NCBI RefSeq assembly: GCF_030683065.1
Contig: NZ_JAUXMX010000033.1
Coordinates: 1 to 64,000, forward strand
DNA from: Pseudomonas sp.
Lineage (GTDB): Bacteria > Pseudomonadota > Gammaproteobacteria > Pseudomonadales > Pseudomonadaceae
DNA length: 64,000 nt
Reading direction: 5' to 3'
Made by a program: the position numbers and the translations under genes. Of this stretch, positions 38,008-47,243 are shown in pieces. Every line of letters starts with the position of its first letter. Position 1 is the first letter of the stretch. The notes below the pieces were generated by a model. The model saw only the letters and a program-made list of their open reading frames with translations, ran no database searches and was not told where the DNA came from.

Positions 38008-38520
38008 TCAAGCTCGTGACTGTCCCATAAAAGTGTTTCCCGAATGAAATATTCCTGTTCCATCATCGAACGCGAAAAACGCGCTATGTCGTCTCAAGAT
38101 TGATCGAAGCTCCGCTAGCTCAAAGGGATTGCTGGGATTCTCGACTATCAAAGTGCGGATAGAGTCTTCAAACTCCTTGAGCGGCGTTACAACATATGTA
38201 AACCCGGCGAGCCGCTGGGTTAGCGACATAAATGGGCAGCCAGAGCGATGGATACCTGCATGGCGCGTGAGAACAAACGCGACTGCTGCCCGGATCGGTT
38301 CAACACCACCCTCGTCAGATTCGCCAGCCTTGCCATTGCCCGGATACAGCACCGGGGTGTCGGAAATGTACTCGATCGCAATGTTCTTAGAGCCCTGCCG
38401 ATAAAGCTCAATGGTTGAACGCGCCTCGTGAAGGCCGCCCAGAACCGTTGCGCTAATACTGAATGCGAGCAACGAAATCTGAGCAAATTTCTTCAGCGAC
38501 TCAGACTTCCGCCGACTCAC
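38008..38520 (-). CDS. Small membrane-anchored protein of unknown function
   Basis: A 170-aa protein I do not recognise. It has one N-terminal hydrophobic helix (about residues 14-32) and a probably periplasmic soluble domain with a C-terminal FAFDDGTGIFHSGNTFM segment. It starts with GTG at 38520, overlapping the stop of the upstream NYN-domain gene (GTGA), with AGGAAGG upstream, so translation is coupled. That coupling is the only clue to its role. The base composition is a little lower in GC than the neighbours. Confidence 0.65.
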   Translation of the reverse strand: MSRRKSESLKKFAQISLLAFSISATVLGGLHEARSTIELYRQGSKNIAIEYISDTPVLYPGNGKAGESDEGGVEPIRAAVAFVLTRHAGIHRSGCPFMSLTQRLAGFTYVVTPLKEFEDSIRTLIVENPSNPFELAELRSILRRHSAFFAFDDGTGIFHSGNTFMGQSRA

Positions 38521-39335
38521 TTCCCCACCTTCCTATTCCTCACATACAACGCCTCTCCCCCCGTCGCACTGCTCCCGCGCACCTGCAATTCAAAGCGCTT
38601 GGGATGCCCCTTGATCAAATCGCTGAGTTTCTTGAACCCATACAACCGCGCATCGAACGCTGGGCGCAGTTTGCTGATGTTCGAGCCCAGCAGGCCGAGC
38701 TGGACCCAGCCGTCCTCGTCGTTGATGTCTTCGATGACCTTGGCGATAAACTCCGTCGGCACTTTCTGCGCTTTCGGTTTGGCGGGCGCCTTGGCCGATT
38801 CGTCGGGTTGTTCGCTGGGCGCGCTCGGTTGGGGTTTGTCGCTGCTGGCGGCAGGCTCGGTTTGGGCCTCGATGGCATCGGCGCGCAGCAGTTCTGTGTA
38901 GATGAACTTGTCGCAGGCGGAGACGAACGGCGAGGGGGTCTTCTCTTCGCCGAAGCCGTAGACGGTCAGCCCTTCCTCGCGCAGGCGGGCGGCCAGGCGG
39001 GTGAAGTCGCTGTCGCTGGAGACCAGGCAGAAACCATCGAAACGCCGGGTGTAGAGCAGGTCCATGGCGTCGATGATCAGCGAGCTGTCAGTGGCGTTTT
39101 TGCCGCGGGTGTAGGCGAATTGCTGGATTGGCTGGATCGAGTAGTCCAGCAACACCTTCTTCCAGCTGCCGAGGTTGGGCTGGGTCCAGTCGCCGTAGAT
39201 GCGCTTGACGCTGGCGACGCCGAACTTGGCGATTTCCTCGAACAGGCCTTCAACGATGGCGGCGGAGGCGTTGTCGGCATCAATCAGCACCGCCAGCAGT
39301 TGTTGCTGACGCGCAGGGTGGGCTTTGCTGGCCAT
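38517..39335 (-). CDS. NYN-domain (PIN-like RNase) protein with OST-HTH/LOTUS domain
   Basis: A 272-aa protein. The N-terminal NYN/DUF88 domain (about residues 12-150) has AVLIDADNAS, ATDSSLIIDAMDLLY and FCLVSSDSDFTRLA, whose Asp residues form the metal centre of this PIN-like nuclease fold. A Pro/Ala/Lys/Ser-rich linker leads to a C-terminal OST-HTH/LOTUS domain (about 205-270: IAKVIEDINDEDGWVQLGLL), a fold that binds RNA in other proteins. This suggests RNA cleavage or processing, target unknown. The start at 39335 (MASKAHP) is chosen because AAGGA lies eight bases upstream; the ATG at 39344 has no spacing for a ribosome site. Confidence 0.85.
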   Translation of the reverse strand: MASKAHPARQQQLLAVLIDADNASAAIVEGLFEEIAKFGVASVKRIYGDWTQPNLGSWKKVLLDYSIQPIQQFAYTRGKNATDSSLIIDAMDLLYTRRFDGFCLVSSDSDFTRLAARLREEGLTVYGFGEEKTPSPFVSACDKFIYTELLRADAIEAQTEPAASSDKPQPSAPSEQPDESAKAPAKPKAQKVPTEFIAKVIEDINDEDGWVQLGLLGSNISKLRPAFDARLYGFKKLSDLIKGHPKRFELQVRGSSATGGEALYVRNRKVGK

Positions 39336-39608
39336 GGGGGTCATCCTTGAAAAGACGTGCCCTGAACATACTGCGGATGCTGGCAGGGCGCCATAGGCAG
39401 CCTTGGGTAATGGTTGACTGCCGCACCCGCTTTGGCTCTGCCCGACTGCTGATACTTGAGGATTGCTATGGCAGGCCGTAATCTTCCGCTCGCGCAAACA
39501 GGGACGATTCGCATAGCGGGGCTCTTTTGCTTTCCGCCTGTTCCTGGCGCGGTCGGCTCTGCCGACCCCACCCAGTTGTTCGGTCAGCGTGACCGCTAAG
39601 GAAAGTTC

Positions 39609-40172
39609 ATGCCCATATTCCGTTTACTGTTCGCTTGTGTATTTGCCATCGTTCTCACTGGTTGCGCTTCGCCGGCGAAGATCGAAGGCATGACTGTCAG
39701 CGATAACCAAATGCAGGCACTTCAGTTTGACAAGCCGCTGCACGACAACTTGCACCTGAGCGAAGTCAATGGCGGCGACAAGACCAATCCGCTGTGGACT
39801 TCTGAAATCGAGGGCGCCGATTTTCATGCGGCGCTGAGCCAGTCGTTGGATAAAGCCGGTTTGCTGAGCGCCTCCAGCGAAGCGCCCTTCACCCTGCGCG
39901 CCAACCTGCTGAAGGTTGACCAGCCGCTGTTCGGCCTGGATTTTGAGGTGACAACCGAGGTCGAGTACACCTTGGTGGAAAAGGCCAGCGGCAAGGTATT
40001 GTTTCGCGAAACGCTACGCACCCCCTTCACTGCCGGCGTGGGTGATGCCTTCGTTGCGATCAAGCGTTTGCGTTTGGCCAACGAGGGCGCGGCCAAGGAG
40101 AACATTGCCGCGCTGCTCAAGCGTTTGAGTGAGTTCAAGGTCGAGACCAGCCAGATTTCGCTGAGTCAGTAA
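39609..40172 (+). CDS. Outer- or inner-membrane lipoprotein of unknown function
   Basis: A 187-aa lipoprotein: signal sequence MPIFRLLFACVFAIVLTGC with the lipobox LTGC, acylated at Cys19. The mature part is a soluble domain with alternating strands (FTLRANLLKVDQPLFGLDF, then VEYTLVEKASGKVLFRETL), like the periplasmic lipoprotein domains often annotated in Pseudomonas without function. Residue +2 is Ala, which favours sorting to the outer membrane. AAGGAAAGTTC precedes the start. It stands alone between NYN and cytochrome genes. Confidence 0.8.
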   Translation: MPIFRLLFACVFAIVLTGCASPAKIEGMTVSDNQMQALQFDKPLHDNLHLSEVNGGDKTNPLWTSEIEGADFHAALSQSLDKAGLLSASSEAPFTLRANLLKVDQPLFGLDFEVTTEVEYTLVEKASGKVLFRETLRTPFTAGVGDAFVAIKRLRLANEGAAKENIAALLKRLSEFKVETSQISLSQ

Positions 40173-40232
40173 TAGCGAAGAGGCGGTAAACAAAAAGGCT
40201 ATGTGTGCGCCGTTATGTGTTGATGGCAAAAC

Positions 40233-40258
40233 GTAGGGTGGGCTTCAGCCCACCCTAC
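40233..40258. repeat. REP palindrome
   Basis: GTAGGGTGGGCT-TC-AGCCCACCCTAC, perfect 12-bp arms. Confidence 0.85.
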
Positions 40259-40296
40259 AGAATCGACTTTCAACAGCTAACGGGTACAGAGCCAAC

Positions 40297-40328
40297 AAAA
40301 AGCCCCGGTCCATGCACTGGGGCTTTTT
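40297..40328 (+). terminator. Intrinsic terminator
   Basis: AAAAAGCCCCGGT and ACTGGGGCTTTTT form a stem with one G-T pair around CCATGC. The A run on the other side lets it act in both directions. It lies after the lipoprotein gene. Confidence 0.85.
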
Positions 40329-40521
40329 CGTTTGCGCCGCCAGTTGATTGGGGGTGTGGTGCCAAGGGCATCAGGCCCAACGCCTGGGTAGCTATCCCGC
40401 CGCGATACCCGGCTATCTGCCATTTGCTTGACCTGCGCCGGGGTACGGCTGGGCGGTTACACCTATAGTCGCCATTTTTAACGCTCGTCCTTTCGAGCAA
40501 TTCAGGCAAAGGTCTCCCGCC

Positions 40522-41148
40522 ATGCGCGTACTCGCCCTTGTGTTCCTCTGTTGCATCGCCGGCCTGGCCCAGGCCAGTGACGAGGCCATGCAGCGCTTTA
40601 CCCAGCTCAACGCCGACCCCGCGCTGCGCGAGCAGGCCTACGCTGCCGGCCAGGAGCGCATCCGTTTCTGTGGTCATTGCCACGGCGAGAACGGCAATAG
40701 CAAGCGGGCGTATATCCCCAATCTGGCTGAGCAGAATCCGGTGTATCTGTTCAACGCCTTCGAAAAGTTTGCCAGCGGTGAACGCAAGGATTTCGTCATG
40801 TCCCAGCTGGCGCCGAGCCTGACCCTGGAGGACAGGGTCAACGTCGCCATTTACTTTGGTCAGCAGAAGCTGCTGGCACACAGTGAGCCGGTCGATGCGG
40901 CGCTGCAGCAGCAGGGTGAGGTGACGTTCAAAACCGTTTGTACTGGTTGTCATGGCGTGAACGCCGAGGGCCGCGACAACACTCCGCGGCTGGCCGGCCA
41001 GCCAGCCGAGTACCTGCGCAAGGCGCTGACGCGTTTTCGTGACCAAGACCCGAGCCGCGCCGGCTCGGTGATGATGTCGATTGCCGCCAACTTCAATGAT
41101 GCACAGATCGGTGCGCTTGCCGTTTATCTGCAGCAACTACAGCCCTGA
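40522..41148 (+). CDS. Periplasmic di-heme c-type cytochrome (c4-like)
   Basis: A 208-aa secreted cytochrome with a signal peptide ending near GLAQA-SDE. It has two CxxCH heme sites, CGHCH (about residues 50-54) and CTGCH (about 140-144), with Met ligands likely in the later part of each domain (for example VMMSIAANFND). The two-domain layout is that of cytochrome c4, an electron donor to terminal oxidases. It differs from classic c4 in lacking a long Gly-rich first domain. AAGG nine bases upstream supports the start. Confidence 0.88.
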   Translation: MRVLALVFLCCIAGLAQASDEAMQRFTQLNADPALREQAYAAGQERIRFCGHCHGENGNSKRAYIPNLAEQNPVYLFNAFEKFASGERKDFVMSQLAPSLTLEDRVNVAIYFGQQKLLAHSEPVDAALQQQGEVTFKTVCTGCHGVNAEGRDNTPRLAGQPAEYLRKALTRFRDQDPSRAGSVMMSIAANFNDAQIGALAVYLQQLQP

Positions 41149-41268
41149 GCGGTTGCGAAAAAATCGGGCTGCGGGACGGCAAATAGCATCGCAGGCGCTC
41201 GCGCCGCGCCTACGATTGCCATGTCCCGTGAGGCGTGTGCATGAGCACTGGGCCTGCGCGCGGAGCGC

Positions 41269-42393
41269 TTATTTGATCGCCTTCAACACCACGAACTTGG
41301 GCGTGGCCGCGACCTGCTCGACGCCGCGGAACAGGCGTTTGAGTTTGGCGTGGTAGCCCAGGTGGCGGTTGCCGACTATCCATAGCTCACCGCCGGTCAC
41401 CAGTGCGGCGCGGGCCTGCTGGAACATGCGCCAGGCGAGAAAGTCACCGACCACCTGTTGCTGGTGGAATGGCGGGTTGCACAGCACCAGGTCCAGCGAA
41501 TCCGCCGGCTGCTCGGCCAGGCCATCGCCCGCGCGGATCTCTACCGGCCGCTCGTCGAGCGCCGCCTGCCAGTTTTCCTGGGTCGATTGCACCGCCATAT
41601 AGGATTCGTCGACCAGGCTCAGCTCGGCTTGCGGGCTGCCCAGCGCGTAGGCAATCCCCAGCACGCCATTGCCACAACCGAGATCCGCCACGCGCATGCG
41701 GCTGAGGTGTTTCGGCAGGTGGGGGAGGAAGGCGCGGGTGCCGATGTCGAGGTCTTCGCGGCAAAACACATTGGCGTGGTTGAGCAACTCGATGGCCGGT
41801 TTGTCCAGGCGATAGCGGGTCGGGTAGGGCGAGACGGGTGCAGGTTTGACACTCGGGGTGGCGACCAGCAGGCGCGCTTTTTTAACCGCCAGCGAGGCCT
41901 GTACCGGGCCGATGTATTTTTCCAGCAGATCGCCTGCCGCACGGGGCAGGTGCTTGACCATACCGGCGGCGATCACTTGTGCGTCGGGCGCGAGTTGGCC
42001 ATGCAGGCGGATCAATTGTTCTTCCAGTAAGGCCAGGGTCTTGGGCACCCGGACCACGACCCTGTCGAACGGGCCCTGGGCGGTTGCGCTGGCCGGTACA
42101 AAGCTGACGGCGTCTGTCGGCAAGTGATTGCGCGCCAAGTTGGCTTGCAGGCCCAGGTAGCCCAGGTGCGAGTCGCCGCTGCTGGTGACCTGGGCATGGC
42201 CGGCCAGATTGGTCGCCAGGGCGCCGAAGCTGTCGTTGAGTACCAGAACGCGTGTGTTGGCAGGCAAGCCCTGTTCATGCAGATGATTGAGCAGGTACTC
42301 GTCGGCCGCGTCGAAGGCCTGCAAGGGTTCAGCCTGCTGTTCGGGCTGGCGGATCAGGTCGAGTTGGGCAAAGGGCGTAACGAATATAGGCAT
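41269..42393 (-). CDS. rlmG: 23S rRNA (guanine-N2)-methyltransferase RlmG
   Basis: A 374-aa SAM-dependent methyltransferase of the RlmG/RsmC type, expected to methylate G1835 of 23S rRNA. The degenerate N-terminal half (FDAADEYLL, VLVLNDSFGAL) precedes the active C-terminal half with the SAM motif VADLGCGNGVLGI and the catalytic NPPFHQ motif (LCNPPFHQQ). Length and two-domain layout are those of RlmG. It converges on the cytochrome gene. The ribosome site is weak. Confidence 0.9.
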   Translation of the reverse strand: MPIFVTPFAQLDLIRQPEQQAEPLQAFDAADEYLLNHLHEQGLPANTRVLVLNDSFGALATNLAGHAQVTSSGDSHLGYLGLQANLARNHLPTDAVSFVPASATAQGPFDRVVVRVPKTLALLEEQLIRLHGQLAPDAQVIAAGMVKHLPRAAGDLLEKYIGPVQASLAVKKARLLVATPSVKPAPVSPYPTRYRLDKPAIELLNHANVFCREDLDIGTRAFLPHLPKHLSRMRVADLGCGNGVLGIAYALGSPQAELSLVDESYMAVQSTQENWQAALDERPVEIRAGDGLAEQPADSLDLVLCNPPFHQQQVVGDFLAWRMFQQARAALVTGGELWIVGNRHLGYHAKLKRLFRGVEQVAATPKFVVLKAIK

Positions 42394-42624
42394 ATAGATC
42401 GCTGGTGTTTGTGGGCAGCACTTGGCGCGACACTGCAGGGACAGAGTTGATGGGGTGAAGTATGACCGGGGCGCCAGACAACTTCACCCCGCAGTTCGCC
42501 CAGCCGGTTCTCGCTGCACTCAACCTACGCGGCCCGCACCAACCTACTCATTGCGGCAGCACCTGACGGGTACAGTTCCAGCAGTTCTCCAGTCCGTTGC
42601 CGGGCGCTGAGTGCAGCGCGCTGC

Positions 42625-45045
42625 TCAGTCTGATTGTTCAGCTGGTGCAGGTAGCGAAAGCGCTGTTGCTCGGGCTACCTGCTGTTCGCCCGAGGGCGCG
42701 CAGATGGGCAGGCGAATGGCGAAGCGCGCACCCCAGCCCAGTTGGCTGGCCACCTCCAGTTTGCCGCCGAGCACCCCGGTGACCAGGTTGTGCACGATAT
42801 TCAGGCCTAGACCACTGCCGCCCTGGCCTAAGCGGGTGGTAAAGAAGGGATCGAAAATCTTCGGCAGGTGTTCCTCGGCAATCCCATGGCCGTTATCCGA
42901 CAGCGCCAGCTCAATCCAGCCCGGCTCATAGGGGAAGGCATACAGGCCAATCTTGCCGTGATCCATGCCCTGCAGGCCATGGATCAGCGCGTTGTTGATC
43001 AGGTTAACCAGCACCTGGCCCAGGGCGCCGGGGTAGCTGTCCAGTTCGATGCTGTCGTCGATGTTGCTGTCGATGACAAAGGGCGTCTTTTTCAGCGTTG
43101 GGCCAAGGGTGATAAGGATTTCTTTGATTACTTCGCTCAGCTGGAAGCGCCGGCGCTGCGAGCCTGCCTGATCCACCGCCACTTGCTTGAAACTGGTGAT
43201 TAACTCGCTGGCTCTGCGCAGGTTGCGCACCAGGATGTCGGTGGCGGTTTTGTTGTCCTCGATAAACTGCTCCAGGGTGGAGCGCTTCAGTGCTCCGGCG
43301 CTTATCGCTGCGGCGATCCCGCGGCTATGGTCTTCCAGGGTGCTGGCGGCCATCAGGCTGTTGCCCACCGGGGTGTTCAGCTCATGGGCGATGCCCGCGA
43401 CCAGAGACCCGAGGGCCGCCAGTTTCTCGCTCTGTACCAGTTCGTTCTGAGCCATTTGCAGGGTATCCATGGCCTGGCTCAGCTCGGTATTGCTCTGGCT
43501 GAGTGCCTCGGTGCGCTCTGTCACGCGCTGCTCCAGGCAGGCATTGAGTTCACGGTAGGCTATTTCAGCTCTTTTCTGGTCAGTGACGTCGATATCCATG
43601 CAGACAAACATCTGCCGGCCATCGCTGCCAGGGATGGCGAAAGAAGTAGCGAGGATAAATAACTGACGCTGATCAGGCAGCAGCAAGTCGCTTAGGTAGG
43701 GGCCAATACTGGCTCCCTTGGCGGCCTCTTGCAGTATGGCCATGAACAGCTGTTGCTGTTCTGCGGTGTAAAACAGCTTGTCGAGGGTCTGACCCAAGGC
43801 CTGGTCGCGGCTTATGCCGTAGAGGGTTTCGCTGGCATGATTCCACAGTACAACCCGGCCTTCGGCATCGAACCACTGGATTGCCACGTTGGGCGTTTTC
43901 TCCAGGGTAGCAAGCAGTCGGTCCTCGCTTTCGTGCAGGCTTTGGGCGGTTGCCAGCAGCGCCTCCTCGCGCTCACGGATGGCGCCAACCATGCGCTTGA
44001 GGCTGGCGCTCAGGGTGTTGAGCTCGCTGATTGAGGTGGTATGCATCGGCAGGTCGTAACGGCCGTTGGCGATCTCCCGAACCTGGCGGCTGAATAATGA
44101 AATCTTGTTAGCCAGGCTCCAACTGGTCAGCGCGGCAATGGTCATGGCCAGGGCAAGCGTAGCTGCCAGGGTCAGGAACAGGCGTTGCCAGGTCGAACTC
44201 AGCAGGGCATAGGCCTGTTCGCTGGGCTGGGCAACCAGTACCTGCCACCCGGGGCCGCTCACGGTGCGGGCCAGACCGATCATCTCGCGGTTTTCGATCT
44301 GCAGGCGCTGGGCTTTTTGATTTGTACTCTGGAAGACGGGCAGGTGGCCCATGTTGAGTTGCTGGCTAACCTGATTGCTCTGAGAACTGGCGATCAGTTG
44401 GCGCTGACGGTCGACGATCAACACCTGCAGGGCGTCGTCCTGGCTTAACTGCCTGGCCAGTTCGGGCAGCGGGCTGATGGCGACTTCGCCGATCAGGATG
44501 CGCTGGCCGACCGGCCTGGCCAATGCTACTGCCAGGCGGGAACTGACAGTGGAAAGAAAACTGTTGGACCAGGCGCCGGCTTGATCAGCCTGGGCCTTGC
44601 GAACAAAGTCACGGGCAGAGACGTCCAAGCCATAGAGGTTTTGCCTCAGGTCGCGCTTGTCAGCCGGCATGCCGATGGCGCGGATACGCCCTTGCGCATC
44701 GCTCAGGTAAATGGCTTCGTAGAAATCCGAGGTATCGGCATAGGTGTCCAGCAGTGTCTGTATCTGCGCCTCGCTCAGGTCCGTCGTGCTGTCGAACAGG
44801 CTTGCCAGAGAACCCAGCTCGCGCTCGGCAATCGCAAAGTGGCGTTCCAGCTGGCGGGCAATGTTATCGGCAGCAAAGCCTTGGCGGTCGTCGATGTCCT
44901 CGAGCATTAGCGGCTCGTAATGCAATCGAAACAGCAGTGCGACAGCCAGAATCGGCAGCGCAGCCACAATGATAAAACGGCTGGCCAGGGTCAGCAGAAG
45001 GGGGCGTGCCCTGAGCAGATTACTCAGGGTCGATAAAGCGACCAT
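42625..45045 (-). CDS. Cache-HAMP-PAS hybrid-less sensor histidine kinase
   Basis: An 806-aa inner-membrane histidine kinase. A first helix at about 22-40 and a second at about 288-310 enclose a periplasmic dCache-like sensor (about 45-285). HAMP (about 310-365), PAS (about 370-490), a coiled coil and the kinase core follow. The core has phospho-acceptor His554 in GSLVAGIAHELNTPVGNSL, N-box NLINNALIHG, G1 DNGHGI and G2 GSGLGLNIV. No receiver domain is attached, so it should signal to a separate regulator. It overlaps the binding-protein gene upstream by 26 bp and is the last gene of a four-gene unit that begins with a response regulator. Confidence 0.92.
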   Translation of the reverse strand: MVALSTLSNLLRARPLLLTLASRFIIVAALPILAVALLFRLHYEPLMLEDIDDRQGFAADNIARQLERHFAIAERELGSLASLFDSTTDLSEAQIQTLLDTYADTSDFYEAIYLSDAQGRIRAIGMPADKRDLRQNLYGLDVSARDFVRKAQADQAGAWSNSFLSTVSSRLAVALARPVGQRILIGEVAISPLPELARQLSQDDALQVLIVDRQRQLIASSQSNQVSQQLNMGHLPVFQSTNQKAQRLQIENREMIGLARTVSGPGWQVLVAQPSEQAYALLSSTWQRLFLTLAATLALAMTIAALTSWSLANKISLFSRQVREIANGRYDLPMHTTSISELNTLSASLKRMVGAIREREEALLATAQSLHESEDRLLATLEKTPNVAIQWFDAEGRVVLWNHASETLYGISRDQALGQTLDKLFYTAEQQQLFMAILQEAAKGASIGPYLSDLLLPDQRQLFILATSFAIPGSDGRQMFVCMDIDVTDQKRAEIAYRELNACLEQRVTERTEALSQSNTELSQAMDTLQMAQNELVQSEKLAALGSLVAGIAHELNTPVGNSLMAASTLEDHSRGIAAAISAGALKRSTLEQFIEDNKTATDILVRNLRRASELITSFKQVAVDQAGSQRRRFQLSEVIKEILITLGPTLKKTPFVIDSNIDDSIELDSYPGALGQVLVNLINNALIHGLQGMDHGKIGLYAFPYEPGWIELALSDNGHGIAEEHLPKIFDPFFTTRLGQGGSGLGLNIVHNLVTGVLGGKLEVASQLGWGARFAIRLPICAPSGEQQVARATALSLPAPAEQSD

Positions 45046-46138
45046 GGCTGACCACTCTTAGATAGATACGGTTGCTGCTGTCACCGAACTCGTCGAAGAC
45101 GATCGGTTGTTGCAGACCTTCGAAGCGACGGATGCGTAACAGGGTTTGTTTGAGGTGCTCATTGGGCTGGCGAGCAGCGATGGCCTGTAGCAAGACTTGA
45201 GTGGCGTTGTAGCCGGTGACGGCAGCGGTATCAACGTCCTGACTGAAGCGTGCCTGGTATTCACCGCGGAATGCTTTGAAGTACTGGCTTTCATCGTTCA
45301 GGTCGAATACCTGGGCGGTGATCAGGCCCTCAACCGCTTGGCCGCCCATTTCCAGCAGTGCGTCAGCAGCAGCCCAGGCTGGTGTAGCGAGCACGATGCC
45401 AGGTTGTTTTTGCCGCAGGTGTGAGGCGAGCATGGCCGTGTCGAGAGCGCTGCTGACGATCACCACGGCCGCTAAGCCTGGTACGAGGACGGAGTCGGCC
45501 AGCTCGGCATACTGCACTTCAGGGCTGCGTTGGAAGTTGACCTGTTTTACAACCTGCCCGCCAAGTGCTGCGAAATAAGCCGTGAAATCGGTCACCCACG
45601 GCGTGGTGAAGGTGGCGTTGCTTTGCTCAACCAGCAGTCCGACCTGTCTGATATCGAGGTGCTGGCGCAGATGTGTGGCAATGGCGCGGGCATCCGGGTT
45701 TTGGTGGCCGAGGGTGCGGAAGAACATGTCGTCCTTGCCTGCCAGCAGGGGCGATAGCGGCGTAATACCCATGAGCAGGATATTGGCCTCGGTGAACGGC
45801 TCGGCCAATGCTTCGGCAATCACACTGGTCATGGGGCCCAGTACGGCATCTACCTGATTGTCGATAAGCCGTTTAGCGGCCTGCCTGGCCCGCTGCGGAT
45901 CAAAACCGTCGTCGTGCAGGAGCATTTCAATGGGGCGACCCAGGATGCCGCCACGGGTATTGTGCTGTTCGATGGCCAGTTGGACGCCATTGCGCCCGGC
46001 AATCCCCAGACTGGCGCTGGCGCCTGAGCTGTCCACGATGACGCCCAGGCGAACCGGTTTGATTGGGGCGCTTGGCTCGCCGCAGGCGACCAGCAGGCTG
46101 CCGATTATCAGGCTGGCGAGTGCGTACCTAATCTGCAT
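45020..46138 (-). CDS. Periplasmic-binding lipoprotein of the amino-acid/amide type (second paralogue)
   Basis: A protein of about 372 aa with the type I periplasmic binding fold (Peripla_BP_6, LivJ-like). The lipobox LLVACG gives a lipid-anchored protein; the mature start VRLGVIVDSSGASASLG and LGPMTSVIAEALAEPF are family words. The start is uncertain: Met at 46138 (MQIRYAL) or 46153 both give a lipoprotein signal and overlap the upstream gene. It shares layout and many words with its upstream neighbour (TLLRIRRFEGLQQPIVFDEFGD against TLLRLRRFAGVQGAIEFDAYGD), so the two arose by tandem duplication. No permease or ATPase is nearby; it probably presents a ligand to the Cache kinase encoded next. 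Confidence 0.88.
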   Translation of the reverse strand: MQIRYALASLIIGSLLVACGEPSAPIKPVRLGVIVDSSGASASLGIAGRNGVQLAIEQHNTRGGILGRPIEMLLHDDGFDPQRARQAAKRLIDNQVDAVLGPMTSVIAEALAEPFTEANILLMGITPLSPLLAGKDDMFFRTLGHQNPDARAIATHLRQHLDIRQVGLLVEQSNATFTTPWVTDFTAYFAALGGQVVKQVNFQRSPEVQYAELADSVLVPGLAAVVIVSSALDTAMLASHLRQKQPGIVLATPAWAAADALLEMGGQAVEGLITAQVFDLNDESQYFKAFRGEYQARFSQDVDTAAVTGYNATQVLLQAIAARQPNEHLKQTLLRIRRFEGLQQPIVFDEFGDSSNRIYLRVVSHGRFIDPE

Positions 46139-47240
46139 GCTGATACTGGCCATTACGAATATAGGTAATGAACGTTGGGGTGATGGTGTCGCCGTAGGCG
46201 TCGAATTCGATAGCGCCCTGCACGCCAGCAAAGCGGCGCAGGCGTAGCAGGGTCTGTTTGAGTGTTTCGTCGGAGCGCTGCTCGGCCAGGCCTTGCAGCA
46301 CCACGCCAGTGGCGTTGTAGGCGGTCATTGCCGGGAAGCCTGGGGCCTCGCCAAAGCGCTCGGCAAAGGCATCACGGAACGCGGTAAAGGTCGGCGAGTT
46401 GTCCTGTGTGTTGATGTACTGCGCGACGATTACGTTCTCGGCCGCATTGCCGCCCATTTCAATCAGTTTGCCACTGCCGGCCCACTCGGCCGCGGCAATG
46501 ATGAGTTGTTCTTGCTGCTGGCGCAGTTGATTGATCAGCAGGGCGGCGTCCAGGGCGCTGGTGATCAGCAGCACGGCCTGGGGCTTCTGGCTCAGTGCCT
46601 GGCTGGCCACCTGGGCGTAGTCGAGTGCAGTGGACGACTCAATTGCAGTGGTCTGTACAATGCGTGCGCCCAGCGCCTCGAAGCGTGCGCTGAAGTGCCC
46701 TGCCCATGAGTCGGTGTAGGCCTTGTTGCGGTGATCGACAACCAGGCTGACACGCTCGATGTTGTGTTGTCGCCGCAGGTAGGTAGCCATTACGCGGGCG
46801 TGTTCATCATTGCTGCCAATGGTGCGGAAGAATTGGTCATCGCGACCGTTGAGCATGTCGGTACTGACCGGACCGCCCATCAATAACACCCCAGCCTCAT
46901 TGGCTAGTGGGGCAATAGCCATGGCGACAGCGCTGGTCATCGGGCCGATCACGGCGTGAACCTGTTGCTCCAGCAGCTCCGTCAGCGCTTTTTTGCCCTG
47001 CTCCGGGTTCAGCTCATCGTCGCGAACGATAAGTTGCGCGGGACGGTCACCTTTCTGCGCGGCGGTATTGTGCTGCTCGACTGCCAGCTGGGCACCATTG
47101 CGTGCGGCAAGACCGAGGTCGGCGTTGGTCCCGGAGAGGCCTCCAATAAAACCAAGCCGAATCGGCTCGGGATCGCTACAGGCGCTGATCAGCAGCGTGA
47201 GCGCGAGGAGGGCAATACGGTGCAGCTGAGGGCTGGGCAT
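46128..47240 (-). CDS. Periplasmic-binding lipoprotein of the amino-acid/amide type (first paralogue)
   Basis: A 370-aa lipoprotein with signal MPSPQLHRIALLALTLLISAC (lipobox ISAC). A LivJ-like type I binding fold starts at IRLGFIGGLSGTNADLGLA, with VIGPMTSAVAMAIAPLANEAG and a C-terminal FITYIRNGQY. The fold normally feeds branched-chain amino-acid, amide or urea transporters. It is three bases from the response regulator gene (stop of that gene to its start) and overlaps the next paralogue. Together with the kinase this argues for a sensing rather than a transport role. Confidence 0.9.
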   Translation of the reverse strand: MPSPQLHRIALLALTLLISACSDPEPIRLGFIGGLSGTNADLGLAARNGAQLAVEQHNTAAQKGDRPAQLIVRDDELNPEQGKKALTELLEQQVHAVIGPMTSAVAMAIAPLANEAGVLLMGGPVSTDMLNGRDDQFFRTIGSNDEHARVMATYLRRQHNIERVSLVVDHRNKAYTDSWAGHFSARFEALGARIVQTTAIESSTALDYAQVASQALSQKPQAVLLITSALDAALLINQLRQQQEQLIIAAAEWAGSGKLIEMGGNAAENVIVAQYINTQDNSPTFTAFRDAFAERFGEAPGFPAMTAYNATGVVLQGLAEQRSDETLKQTLLRLRRFAGVQGAIEFDAYGDTITPTFITYIRNGQYQHAD

Positions 47241-47243
47241 GGC

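Larger units (their letters stand above)
40173..40521. other. Gap between lipoprotein and cytochrome genes
   Basis: About 350 bp with the REP palindrome at 40233 and the terminator at 40297. The remaining 190 bp before the cytochrome should hold its promoter, but I cannot pick one with confidence. Confidence 0.5.
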
